This document shows positions 14,992 through 22,852 of a DNA stretch of 29,780 bases, one piece after another. Both the position numbers and the translations under genes were made by a program. The DNA is from Bacillota bacterium (GTDB lineage Bacteria; Bacillota; Clostridia; Tissierellales; Sedimentibacteraceae). The notes under the pieces were generated by a model. The model was not told where the DNA came from, did not search any database, and saw nothing but the letters and a program-made list of their open reading frames with translations. The stretch covers positions 1 to 29,780 of the forward strand of contig JAEXUD010000039.1 in NCBI GenBank assembly GCA_023453025.1, read 5' to 3'. Each line of letters begins with the position of its first letter. The stretch's first letter is position 1.

Positions 14992-16695
14992 ATGAACAGC
15001 TTTAAAGAATTTCACAATATGATTGACAGTCTTACGGATGGAATACTTTTTATCGATAATAACCAAAATTTCTTAATTAACAAGCAGTTTAAGAGGTTAT
15101 TTAATGTGGTGAATGAAGATCCTGCAAAAATATTGGAATTGTTAAAGTCCTACGGTCTTACTAATATATTGAATACCAACGTTAAAATTGAAAAAGAAAT
15201 CAATGTAGAAAATAAAAAAATTATTGTTGAATCATATAACCTGCATAAATCTGAAGAAGTAAGTTTTACTGTTTCAATGTTTAAAGAAGTTATTGATATT
15301 GAGGAAACAAAATCTGAAATAGAAGAACTTAAGCTGGGACTCAGCAGTATGAAGGATATTCTTGATAATGCATATCAAGGTATAGTCTTAATAAATGAAG
15401 AAGGTAAAATAATAAAATGGAATTATGAAAAGTTGTTTGGAATAAAAGAAGAAGATGTATTAGGAAAAGCTGTTGAGGATGTTATAGAAAATACCAGGCT
15501 GCATATAGTTTTGAAAACCGGACATAAGGAATTGTATGATATTCAAAGAATACAAGGACATGACATGATAGCCAGCAGAACCCCGATTATTAAAGACGGC
15601 AAGATAATCGGAGCAGTGGGAACAGTTTTGTTCAAAGATGTAAAAGAGGTCAAGGACCTGGCAACGAGGTTGAAAATTTTAGAAAATACTGTAAATATAT
15701 ATAAGAATGAATTAGGAAAAATGTACTGTGCAAACTATTCCTTTGACGATATAATCACGCAAAATGCGAAGATGCTTGAACTCAAGGATATTGCTTTAAA
15801 AGCGGCAACTTCTTCCTCAACTATACTGATAGAAGGTGAAAGCGGAACAGGCAAGGAATTTTTTGCTCATGCAATTCATTATGCAAGCAACAGAAGAAAT
15901 GCCCCATTTATAAGGATAAACTGTGCGGCAATACCTCATGAATTATTGGAATCAGAATTATTTGGCTATGAAGCAGGAGCATTCACCGGAGCTAAAAAGG
16001 AAGGCAAAATTGGAAAAATGGAGCTTGCAAACGGCGGTACGGTTTTATTGGATGAAATAAGCTCAATGCCGTTCAGCATGCAGGCAAAGCTCTTAAGAGT
16101 CCTTGAAGAAAGAGAATTTGAAAGAATCGGCGGACATCTGGGAATTAAAATAGATATAAGAGTTATTGCATGTACAAATGAAGATTTAAGTACTCTGGTT
16201 GAAATAGGCCGTTTCAGACAGGACTTATACTATAGGTTAAATGTTGTCGAAATAAAAATTCCGCCGCTGAGAAATCGTCTGGATGATTTGGAAATACTGT
16301 GTGAAGATATATTGAACAGACAGCTGGAATCAAGCTTAACATCAAAAAAAGTAACGGAAAAGGCTATTTTAGCAATGAGGCTTTATAATTGGCCGGGTAA
16401 TGTAAGAGAGCTCAGAAATGTATTGGAAAGAGCAGCAAATATATCAACGGGGAATTACGTTACAATGCAGCATTTGCCGGAATTTATCAGCAACAGGCTT
16501 ATAGTGGAGGGACAGAATCCTGAAAACAAGCAGCTTAAGGATAAGATAGCAGAAGCCGAAATCAAGGCTATTATAGGTGCCATAAAATCATCAAACGGCA
16601 GCAGGACGGAAGCTGCAAAAGTTCTTGGAATACATAGGACGGCTTTGTATAAAAAGCTTGCCGGTTACGGAATAGATATAAAAAATATAGTGTAG
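14992..16695 (+). CDS. PAS-domain sigma-54-dependent transcriptional activator
   Basis: A 567-aa enhancer-binding protein. Residues 1-100 are a PAS-like sensor (DSLTDGILFIDNNQNFLINKQ split by family pattern), 120-220 a second PAS (YQGIVLINEEGKIIKWN). A short coiled linker follows. The AAA+ domain has Walker A GESGTGKE (282-289), the sigma-54 contact loop GAFTGA (329-334), Walker B VLLDE (351-355) and an arginine-finger region. The C-terminal Fis-type helix-turn-helix is RTEAAKVLGIHRTALYKKL (about 538-556). GAFTGA means it should open sigma-54 promoters, and one stands just downstream. The ligand sensed is unknown; position suggests a C4 acid or CoA intermediate. GGGGG precedes the ATG by 8 bases. 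Confidence 0.95.
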   Translation: MNSFKEFHNMIDSLTDGILFIDNNQNFLINKQFKRLFNVVNEDPAKILELLKSYGLTNILNTNVKIEKEINVENKKIIVESYNLHKSEEVSFTVSMFKEVIDIEETKSEIEELKLGLSSMKDILDNAYQGIVLINEEGKIIKWNYEKLFGIKEEDVLGKAVEDVIENTRLHIVLKTGHKELYDIQRIQGHDMIASRTPIIKDGKIIGAVGTVLFKDVKEVKDLATRLKILENTVNIYKNELGKMYCANYSFDDIITQNAKMLELKDIALKAATSSSTILIEGESGTGKEFFAHAIHYASNRRNAPFIRINCAAIPHELLESELFGYEAGAFTGAKKEGKIGKMELANGGTVLLDEISSMPFSMQAKLLRVLEEREFERIGGHLGIKIDIRVIACTNEDLSTLVEIGRFRQDLYYRLNVVEIKIPPLRNRLDDLEILCEDILNRQLESSLTSKKVTEKAILAMRLYNWPGNVRELRNVLERAANISTGNYVTMQHLPEFISNRLIVEGQNPENKQLKDKIAEAEIKAIIGAIKSSNGSRTEAAKVLGIHRTALYKKLAGYGIDIKNIV

Positions 16696-16708
16696 AGAAG
16701 TTTCTACA
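16691..16708 (+). promoter_or_regulatory. Candidate enhancer site 1, TGTAGA-N6-TCTACA
   Basis: TGTAGA-GAAGTT-TCTACA, a perfect palindrome that overlaps the activator stop codon (16693-16695). Its centre is about 241 bases upstream of the predicted sigma-54 start. Confidence 0.7.
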
Positions 16709-16719
16709 ATACAAAATTA

Positions 16720-16737
16720 TGTAGAAATTAATCTACA
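16720..16737 (+). promoter_or_regulatory. Candidate enhancer site 2, TGTAGA-N6-TCTACA
   Basis: TGTAGA-AATTAA-TCTACA, same arms and spacer length as site 1, centre 29 bases downstream of it and about -212 from the predicted start. Confidence 0.72.
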
Positions 16738-16793
16738 AGCCTCAAAAGTGTCATGTTTTTAAATATTTTATAAAAAGTTAAAATTTAACAAAT

Positions 16794-16823
16794 AAAAAGT
16801 GTAGATATATATCTACACTTTTT
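16794..16823 (+). promoter_or_regulatory. Candidate enhancer site 3 inside a terminator-like hairpin
   Basis: TGTAGA-TATATA-TCTACA (16800-16817) is the third copy, centred near -132. It is embedded in a 13-bp stem (16794-16806 with 16811-16823) flanked by A5 and T5, so the same DNA could also act as terminator for the activator gene. Confidence 0.68.
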
Positions 16824-16915
16824 ATTTATAACTATAAATTTTGTGTAATTGTACTAAAATCTTATAGTGTTGATATTTCAACAATGATATATTATTTGAA
16901 AACATTTGCAGATGT

Positions 16916-16931
16916 TGGCATGATACTTGCT
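16916..16931 (+). promoter_or_regulatory. Sigma-54 (-24/-12) promoter of the 3-hydroxybutyrate operon
   Basis: TTGGCAT-GATAC-TTGCT matches the sigma-54 consensus TGGCAC-N5-TTGCA in both boxes, with GG (16917-16918) and GC (16929-16930) at the required 10-base gap. Transcription start is expected near 16942, giving a leader of about 124 bases that is almost pure A+T and holds two similar GAATATTT hairpins (16944-16964 and 17015-17036). Confidence 0.88.
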
Positions 16932-17065
16932 CTATATGTATACGAATATTTGAAAAAAATATTTTAAAATATATATGTTTATCAATAAAAATATTTCAAA
17001 AAAAATATATATATGAATATTTGGCAAAAAATATTCAAAACTATTAATGATTAAAGGAGGAGAAA

Positions 17066-18244
17066 ATGAGAGAAGTTGTAATTGTAAGTGCTGCAAGAAC
17101 ACCAATCGGCAGCTTTGGAGGATGCTTTAAGGATGTACCTGCTGTAAAACTGGGTGCTGTTGCTGCAGAAGCTGCTCTTAAGAGAGCAAATGTTAATCCT
17201 GAATTAGTAGATGAAGTTATATTCGGAAATGTGCTTCAGGCTGGTATTGGACAGAACTTAGCAAGACAAGTATCAATAGCTGTAGGTATTCCAATAGAAG
17301 TACCTTCTATGACAATAAATAAGGTATGCGGTTCAGGTTTAAAAACCATACAGCTTGCAGCTCAGGCAATAGCACTTGGAGAGGCTGATGTAATATTAGC
17401 CGGCGGAGCAGAAAATATGAGCATGGCACCATACATTCTTCCAAAAGGAAGATGGGGATTTAGGATGGGTGATTCTACAATTGTTGATACAATGGTGTCT
17501 GACGGCTTGACAGATATATTTAATAATTATCATATGGGTATTACTGCTGAAAATATTGCTGAGCAATGGAATATTACAAGACAAGATCAGGATGAGTTTT
17601 CGGTAAGAAGTCAAAACAGAGCTGAAAAAGCCATAAAGGAAGGAAAATTTAAGGATGAAATAGTTCCTGTAGTTATTCCGCAAAGAAAAGGAGATCCTTT
17701 AGTTATAGACACAGACGAATTCCCTAAATTTGGAGCAACTATAGAAGGGTTATCAAAATTAAGACCAGCTTTTAAAAAGGATGGAACCGTTACAGCTGCC
17801 TCATCATCAGGTATCAATGACGGAGCTGCGGCAGTACTTGTTATGTCAAAAGAAAAAGCCGATGAATTAGATTTAAAACCATTGGCAACAATAGTTTCAT
17901 ATGCATCAGCAGGAGTCGATCCTAAAATTATGGGTTATGGTCCTGTGCCCGCTACTAAAAAAGCTTTGGCTAAAGCAAATATGACTGTTGAAGATTTAGA
18001 TCTGATAGAAGCTAATGAAGCATTTGCGGCACAGTCGATTGCGGTAGTGAGAGATTTAGGTTTAGACCCTGAAAAAACAAATGTCAATGGCGGTGCAATA
18101 GCCTTAGGTCATCCTATAGGATGCTCCGGAACAAGAATTCTTGTTACATTGATACATGAAATGATAAAGAAGGATGCAAAAACCGGACTTGCAACATTGT
18201 GTATCGGCGGAGGCCAGGGTACTGCATTAATCATTAGGAGATAG
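17066..18244 (+). CDS. thl: Acetyl-CoA C-acetyltransferase (thiolase)
   Basis: Interconverts two acetyl-CoA with acetoacetyl-CoA and CoA. The 392-aa protein has the acyl-enzyme cysteine Cys88 in INKVCGSGLK, the catalytic His349 in NGGAIALGHPIGCSG, and Cys379 in CIGGGQGTALII. GHFGMGIT-type variation is seen as HMGITAENIAEQW, typical of biosynthetic/degradative short-chain thiolases. AGGAGG precedes the ATG. First gene of the operon. With CoA-transferase and 3-hydroxybutyrate dehydrogenase behind it, it more likely works in the cleavage direction when 3-hydroxybutyrate is the substrate. The next gene's ribosome site overlaps its stop codon. Confidence 0.97.
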   Translation: MREVVIVSAARTPIGSFGGCFKDVPAVKLGAVAAEAALKRANVNPELVDEVIFGNVLQAGIGQNLARQVSIAVGIPIEVPSMTINKVCGSGLKTIQLAAQAIALGEADVILAGGAENMSMAPYILPKGRWGFRMGDSTIVDTMVSDGLTDIFNNYHMGITAENIAEQWNITRQDQDEFSVRSQNRAEKAIKEGKFKDEIVPVVIPQRKGDPLVIDTDEFPKFGATIEGLSKLRPAFKKDGTVTAASSSGINDGAAAVLVMSKEKADELDLKPLATIVSYASAGVDPKIMGYGPVPATKKALAKANMTVEDLDLIEANEAFAAQSIAVVRDLGLDPEKTNVNGGAIALGHPIGCSGTRILVTLIHEMIKKDAKTGLATLCIGGGQGTALIIRR

Positions 18245-18255
18245 GAGGCTTTACA

Positions 18256-18918
18256 TTGAAAAACAAGTTGATTTCACTGGAACAGGCAGTGGACATGATA
18301 CAAGACGGCATGACCATCATGGTCGGAGGATTTTTAGGATGCAAAAACCCATATGTGATAGTAGATGCGTTAGTTGCTAAGGGAGTTAAAGATTTAACTT
18401 TAATAGCTAATGATACATCATTTCCCGAAATAGGCATAGGCAAGCTTATAGTAAACAAACAAGTAAAGAAATTAATTGCTTCACACGTCGGTACAAACAA
18501 GGAAACCGGAAATCAAATGAATTCAGGTGAAATGGAGGTTGAATTGGTACCACAGGGAACACTGGCAGAAAGAATAAGAGCTGCCGGAGCCGGACTTGGC
18601 GGAGTATTAACTCCTACAGGGCTGGGAACAATTGTGGCTGAGGGAAAAGACATTATAACTATTGACGGCAAGGAATATTTGCTTGAAAAACCTATAAGAG
18701 CAGACGTTGCATTAATAGTTGGCGCTAAGGTTGACAAGAAGGGAAATGTGAGATATGCAAAAGCCACAAGGAACTTTAACCCTTTAATGGCTACAGCAGC
18801 TGATATAGTGATTGTCGAAGCCGATCAGGTAGTTGAAGTGGGCGAAATTGATCCAGACGACGTTATGACTCCGGGAATTTTTGTTGATTATATAGTAAAT
18901 GCAGGAGGTAATGTGTAA
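18256..18918 (+). CDS. atoD: Acetate/butyrate-acetoacetate CoA-transferase, alpha subunit
   Basis: A 220-aa alpha subunit of a family I CoA-transferase (AtoD/CtfA type). Marks are DGMTIMVGGFLGCKNP at the N-terminus (glycine-rich CoA-binding loop), GTLAERIRAAGAGLGGVLTPTGLGT in the middle and the usual NFNPLMATAADIVIVEAD. With the beta subunit it moves CoA from acetyl- or butyryl-CoA onto acetoacetate. The start is TTG at 18256, with AGGAGG 7 bases upstream inside the thiolase stop region. The alternative name is ctfA. Its stop overlaps the next start (TAATG). Confidence 0.95.
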   Translation: MKNKLISLEQAVDMIQDGMTIMVGGFLGCKNPYVIVDALVAKGVKDLTLIANDTSFPEIGIGKLIVNKQVKKLIASHVGTNKETGNQMNSGEMEVELVPQGTLAERIRAAGAGLGGVLTPTGLGTIVAEGKDIITIDGKEYLLEKPIRADVALIVGAKVDKKGNVRYAKATRNFNPLMATAADIVIVEADQVVEVGEIDPDDVMTPGIFVDYIVNAGGNV

Positions 18919-19568
18919 TGGATGATAAACAATATATTGCTCAAAGAGTCGCTAAAGAATTAAAGGATGGCGATGTTGTAAATTTGGGAATCGGTCTGCC
19001 TACATTAGTATCAAATTATATTCCCGAAGGCATAGAAATCACATTGCAATCAGAAAATGGCTTCCTTGGAATGGGACCTGCTGCAGAAGCCGGAAAAGAA
19101 GATCCATACCTGGTTAATGCGGGCGGACTTCATGTAACTATTAACCCGGGCGGAGCTTTTTTCGACAGCGCAGAGTCATTCCTTATAATCAGAGGCGGTC
19201 ATGTTGATGCTACAGTTCTTGGAGCATTAGAGGTTGATGAAAAAGGAAATCTTGCAAACTGGATGGTACCGGGAAAAATGGTTCCGGGAATGGGCGGAGC
19301 AATGGACTTGGTAACAGGAGCTAAAAAGGTTATAGTTGCCATGAACCATACTGCAAAAGGGAATCACAAAATACTAAAAGAATGTAAACTTCCTTTAACA
19401 GCAGTTAATGCAGTTGATTTGATAATCACCGAAATGGGAGTTATGGAAGTTACAGATAAGGGTCTTGTATTAAAAGAAATAAATCCTGAATTCACTGTAG
19501 AGCAGGTTCAGGATGCTACAGGAGCAACATTGATTATTGCAGAAGATTTGAAACCAATTGAACTATAA
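18918..19568 (+). CDS. atoA: Acetate/butyrate-acetoacetate CoA-transferase, beta subunit
   Basis: A 216-aa beta subunit that carries the catalytic glutamate, here Glu46 in the SENG signature (LQSENGFLGMGP). The glutamate forms the glutamyl-CoA thioester. Other marks are VNLGIGLPTLVSNYIP at the N-terminus, GGHVDATVLGALEVD, and WMVPGKMVPGMGGAMDLV. The ATG shares its A with the alpha-subunit stop, so the subunits are translationally coupled in a 1:1 arrangement. The alternative name is ctfB. Confidence 0.96.
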   Translation: MDDKQYIAQRVAKELKDGDVVNLGIGLPTLVSNYIPEGIEITLQSENGFLGMGPAAEAGKEDPYLVNAGGLHVTINPGGAFFDSAESFLIIRGGHVDATVLGALEVDEKGNLANWMVPGKMVPGMGGAMDLVTGAKKVIVAMNHTAKGNHKILKECKLPLTAVNAVDLIITEMGVMEVTDKGLVLKEINPEFTVEQVQDATGATLIIAEDLKPIEL

Positions 19569-19586
19569 ATTAAAAGGAGGAAAATT

Positions 19587-20348
19587 ATGTTAGAAAATAA
19601 GGTTTGTATTATTACAGGAGCGGCCAGCGGAATAGGACTTGCGATAGCAGAATCATTTGCAGCAGATAAGGCAACACTGGTAATGGCTGATATTAACGAA
19701 GCAAAATTGAAGGAAGAGGCTGAAAGATTAGGCGGTTCTTATTTAAAAACTGATTTGAGCAAGGCAGAAGATTGCAAGGCATTGGTTGATTTTGCAGTCG
19801 AAAAATATTCAAAGGTTGATGTACTTGTTAATGTTGCCGGAATTCAGCTGGTAAGCCCGATAGAAGATTTTCCGGAAGAAAAATGGAAATTAATAATTGA
19901 TTTAATGCTTACAGCTCCTTTCCTGTTAACAAAATATGCATTCCCATATATGAAAAAACAAGGCTGGGGAAGAGTTATCAACCTTAATTCAGCACATGGT
20001 ATAAGAGCTTCAGAATTTAAGGTTGCCTATGTATCTGCTAAGCATGGCTTAAGCGGATTGACCAAGGTTGCGGCATTGGAAGGTGCGCCATTTGGAATTA
20101 CTGTAAATTCAATTTGCCCGGGATACGTAAAAACTCCGTTGGTAGAAAAACAAATAGCAGACCAGGCTAAAGCTCACGGCATTTCTGAAGACAGAGTTGT
20201 TGCTGAAGTATTATTAAAGAAACAAGCGCTTAAGAAATTGATAAATCCAAGTGACATTGGAGAATTGGCTAAATTCTTATGCTCAGATGCAGCTCAATGC
20301 ATGACCGGTGCAATGGTATCAATAGACGGAGCATGGTCAGTACAATAA
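19587..20348 (+). CDS. bdhA: D-3-hydroxybutyrate dehydrogenase (SDR family)
   Basis: A 253-aa short-chain dehydrogenase predicted to oxidise D-3-hydroxybutyrate to acetoacetate with NAD+. The cofactor motif is TGAASGIG (10-17), NVAG stands at 82-85 in place of NNAG, and the catalytic residues are Ser135, Tyr148 and Lys152 (YVSAK). The segments NSAHGIRASEFKVAYVSAKHG, CPGYVKTPLVEKQI and KKQALKKLINPSDIG resemble known 3-hydroxybutyrate dehydrogenases closely. AGGAGG lies 7 bases upstream of the ATG. It is 18 bases after the CoA-transferase genes, whose substrate acetoacetate is its product, which supports the assignment. Confidence 0.9.
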   Translation: MLENKVCIITGAASGIGLAIAESFAADKATLVMADINEAKLKEEAERLGGSYLKTDLSKAEDCKALVDFAVEKYSKVDVLVNVAGIQLVSPIEDFPEEKWKLIIDLMLTAPFLLTKYAFPYMKKQGWGRVINLNSAHGIRASEFKVAYVSAKHGLSGLTKVAALEGAPFGITVNSICPGYVKTPLVEKQIADQAKAHGISEDRVVAEVLLKKQALKKLINPSDIGELAKFLCSDAAQCMTGAMVSIDGAWSVQ

Positions 20349-20383
20349 ACAATTGAATATTTATTAAATTAAATAGATAAGTT

Positions 20384-20408
20384 GCAGCTTTAGTAAAACT
20401 AAAGCTGC
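20384..20408 (+). other. Intercistronic stem-loop before the permease gene
   Basis: GCAGCTTTAG (20384-20393) pairs perfectly with CTAAAGCTGC (20399-20408) over a 5-base loop. It lacks a T run and lies 40 bases before the permease start. It may act as a weak terminator or as an mRNA end stabiliser. Confidence 0.6.
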
Positions 20409-20447
20409 CCCTGAATTATTCTAAATAAAAAAATAGGAGGATTATTT

Positions 20448-21734
20448 ATGTTTGGTATTATTTTAGGTTTAGTACTACTTATGTTTTTAGCTTACAGAGG
20501 CTATTCAATTTTGTGGGTTGCTCCTGTTTGCGCATTAGTTGTTGGATTAACCGGCGGCTTAAATGTTCTTGATATGTACAAGGAAACATATATGGCCGGT
20601 CTTGCAGGTTATGTAAAATCTTGGTTCCCAGTATTCATGCTTGGCGCTATATTCGGACACCTGATGGACTATACAGGTGCTGCTAAATCAATAGCGCATT
20701 GGTTAACAAGCAAATTAGGAGCAAAAAGAGCAATCATAGGTGTTGTAGTAGGATGCGGAGTATTAACTTATGGTGGAATCTCCTTATTTGTTGTTGTTTT
20801 CGCTATGTACCCATTAGCACTGGAATTATTCAGAGAAGCAAATATTACAAGAAAATTAATTCCCGGCGCTATTGCTCTTGGATCATTTACCTTTACAATG
20901 ACAGCTATACCAGGTACACCTCAAATTCAAAACATTATTCCTACGACTTATTATGGAACTACGGCAACTGCAGCTCCTATAATGGGTACCGTAGCAGCAG
21001 TTCTGATGTTTGTTTTAGGTGTAATGTGGCTGCAGAGAAGAGAGAGAAAATTTACCGCTGCCGGAGATGTGTTTACAGAACCAAAAGGTAAAGCGGCAGT
21101 TGAAGTGGATTACAGTGACCTGCCAAATCCTTTCTTATCATTCTTACCATTGATTGCAGTTATTGTTACAATGAATGTGTTTGATATAGATATTATAGTA
21201 GCTTTATTAGCAGGAATTATATTATCCATGTTAATCAGCTTTAATAAATATCAAGGATTTACAAAATCAATAAGCAACGGTGCTGTCGGTTCTATCACAG
21301 CAATATTGAACACGGCTGCTGCAGTTGGTTTTGGTACAGTAGTTAAAGCAGTACCCGGCTTTGCAGTATTGACAGGAATATTGCTGAATGTACCGGGAAC
21401 TCCGCTTATATCAGAAGCAATCGCAGTTAACCTGCTGGCAGGGGCTACAGGTTCTGCATCAGGTGGTATGAGTATAGCACTTGAAGCCTTGGGAGAAAAA
21501 TACCTTGCCATAGCTCAGCAAACAGGCATTGACCCTGCAGCATTCCACAGAGTTGCATCCCTGGCATCAGGCGGTCTGGATACACTTCCGCATAACGGAG
21601 CTGTTTTAACATTGCTGGCTGTTACAGGCATGACTCACAAAGATTCATATATTGACATTTGTATGACTTCCTTAGTACTTCCGTTGGTTTCATCTATACC
21701 TGCTATACTATTAGGAAGCTTAGGAATTTACTAG
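20448..21734 (+). CDS. GntP-family permease, likely 3-hydroxybutyrate transporter
   Basis: A 428-aa membrane protein with about 11-12 hydrophobic segments. Family marks include GLVLLMFLAYRGYSILWVAP at the start, the loop FTMTAIPGTPQIQNIIPTTYYGTTATAAPIMG, and in the second half LLAGATGSASGGMSIALEALG and SGGLDTLPHNGAVLTLLAVTG. GntP-family members carry gluconate and related hydroxy acids; D-3-hydroxybutyrate permeases belong to the same group. The assigned substrate rests on the operon. AGGAGG precedes the ATG, and hairpins stand on both sides of the gene. Confidence 0.87.
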   Translation: MFGIILGLVLLMFLAYRGYSILWVAPVCALVVGLTGGLNVLDMYKETYMAGLAGYVKSWFPVFMLGAIFGHLMDYTGAAKSIAHWLTSKLGAKRAIIGVVVGCGVLTYGGISLFVVVFAMYPLALELFREANITRKLIPGAIALGSFTFTMTAIPGTPQIQNIIPTTYYGTTATAAPIMGTVAAVLMFVLGVMWLQRRERKFTAAGDVFTEPKGKAAVEVDYSDLPNPFLSFLPLIAVIVTMNVFDIDIIVALLAGIILSMLISFNKYQGFTKSISNGAVGSITAILNTAAAVGFGTVVKAVPGFAVLTGILLNVPGTPLISEAIAVNLLAGATGSASGGMSIALEALGEKYLAIAQQTGIDPAAFHRVASLASGGLDTLPHNGAVLTLLAVTGMTHKDSYIDICMTSLVLPLVSSIPAILLGSLGIY

Positions 21735-21752
21735 AATTTTATAATAATCATG

Positions 21753-21778
21753 CAAAGATGCAGCATGCTGCATCTTTG
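21753..21778 (+). other. 26-bp perfect palindrome after the permease gene
   Basis: The sequence from 21753 to 21778 equals its own reverse complement (arms CAAAGATGCAGCA, centre 21765/21766). It can form a strong hairpin in mRNA, with no T run after it. It separates the permease gene from the last gene of the operon and may also be a protein-binding site. Confidence 0.6.
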
Positions 21779-21827
21779 TCATTAAACAAACATTGTTAAA
21801 TAATATACATGTTTTAGGAGGGATAAA

Positions 21828-22772
21828 TTGAAATTACAGGATATTAAGAAAATCGGAGTTGCCGGCGGCGGAACAATGGGCTCTGGAATTGCTCAAATCT
21901 TCGCACAGCATGGCTATGAAGTTGTTGTTACAGATATCGCTGATAAATTTTTAGAAAATACTAAAAGAATTATATTATTAAATCAAAAGACTCTAATTAA
22001 CGAAGGTCTGCTGACCGAGGAAGAAGCACAAGAATCATTAACACATATTTCATATTCTACAGATAAGAATGTATTTAAGGATGCGGACTTAATAGTTGAA
22101 GCTATTATTGAGAAAATGGAAATCAAGCAAAATTATTGGTTAGAAGTGGAAGGAATAGCAAGAGAAGATTGCATTTTTGCTACTAACACATCAGGATTAA
22201 GCATCAACGGAATATGCAGCAAGTTAACAAATAAGAAAAGATTTATCGGAATGCACTGGTGGAATCCTCCGCATATTATTCCGCTGATAGAACTGATTAA
22301 GTCAGATGAAACCAGTGATGAAACAGTTCAAGTATTAAAAGAATTAGTTGCTGAAGTAGGCAAAGAATCAGTAGTAGTATTAAAGGATGTAAATGGATTC
22401 ATAGGAAACAGAATCCAATTTGCTGTCTACAGAGAGGCATTAAAAATTGTTGAAGACGGAATAGCAACTGTGGAAGATGTGGATAAGGCAATGAAATATG
22501 GTCCCGGTTTCAGATACCCGGTTCTGGGGCCTTTTGAAACAGCAGATTTAGGCGGACTGGATACATTCTATTATATTTCTTCATACCTCTTTAATGAACT
22601 GAGCGATGTAAAGAATCCTACCAAGCTCCAGCAAGAATTAATGGATAACAATAATCTGGGGGTAAAATCCGGAAAAGGATGGTACGACTACTCAGAGGGC
22701 AAAGGCGAGGAAGCTATGTCAAGAAGAGATGAAAATTTCTACAAAATGTTAAAACATATTCACAACAGTTAA
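21828..22772 (+). CDS. hbd: 3-hydroxyacyl-CoA dehydrogenase family protein (3-hydroxybutyryl-CoA dehydrogenase-like)
   Basis: A 314-aa NAD-dependent dehydrogenase. The Rossmann motif is VAGGGTMGSGIAQ; the catalytic pair can be placed at His143 and Glu155, 12 residues apart as in Hbd. NTSGLSI and KDVNGFIGNRI are family motifs, and the C-terminal domain ends KSGKGWYDYSEG. The His loop reads MHWWNPPHIIPLIELI, while classical Hbd has HFFNP; WWNPP is seen in divergent members that act on other hydroxy acids. It may reduce acetoacetyl-CoA toward butyrate, or handle a related substrate. Starts with TTG at 21828 behind AGGAGGG. Length exceeds classical Hbd (about 282) by about 30 residues. Confidence 0.82.
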   Translation: MKLQDIKKIGVAGGGTMGSGIAQIFAQHGYEVVVTDIADKFLENTKRIILLNQKTLINEGLLTEEEAQESLTHISYSTDKNVFKDADLIVEAIIEKMEIKQNYWLEVEGIAREDCIFATNTSGLSINGICSKLTNKKRFIGMHWWNPPHIIPLIELIKSDETSDETVQVLKELVAEVGKESVVVLKDVNGFIGNRIQFAVYREALKIVEDGIATVEDVDKAMKYGPGFRYPVLGPFETADLGGLDTFYYISSYLFNELSDVKNPTKLQQELMDNNNLGVKSGKGWYDYSEGKGEEAMSRRDENFYKMLKHIHNS

Positions 22773-22776
22773 AATC

Positions 22777-22809
22777 AACGGACCCTTCAGTATTATTGAA
22801 GGGTCCGTT
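22777..22809. terminator. Terminator between hbd and ychF
   Basis: A 13-bp perfect stem (22777-22789 with 22797-22809) with a 7-base loop. It follows the hbd stop by 4 bases and lies 43 bases past the ychF stop on the other strand, so it can serve both. Confidence 0.75.
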
Positions 22810-22852
22810 TGCCTTGAAATGCATAAAGTCATATAAGAATTAACTCTGATAT

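Noticed and set aside
20699..21091. Plus-strand 130-codon ORF inside the permease gene
   Set aside because: It is the shifted frame of a real membrane protein, rich in Tyr/Ser/Cys/Arg, with no start signal.
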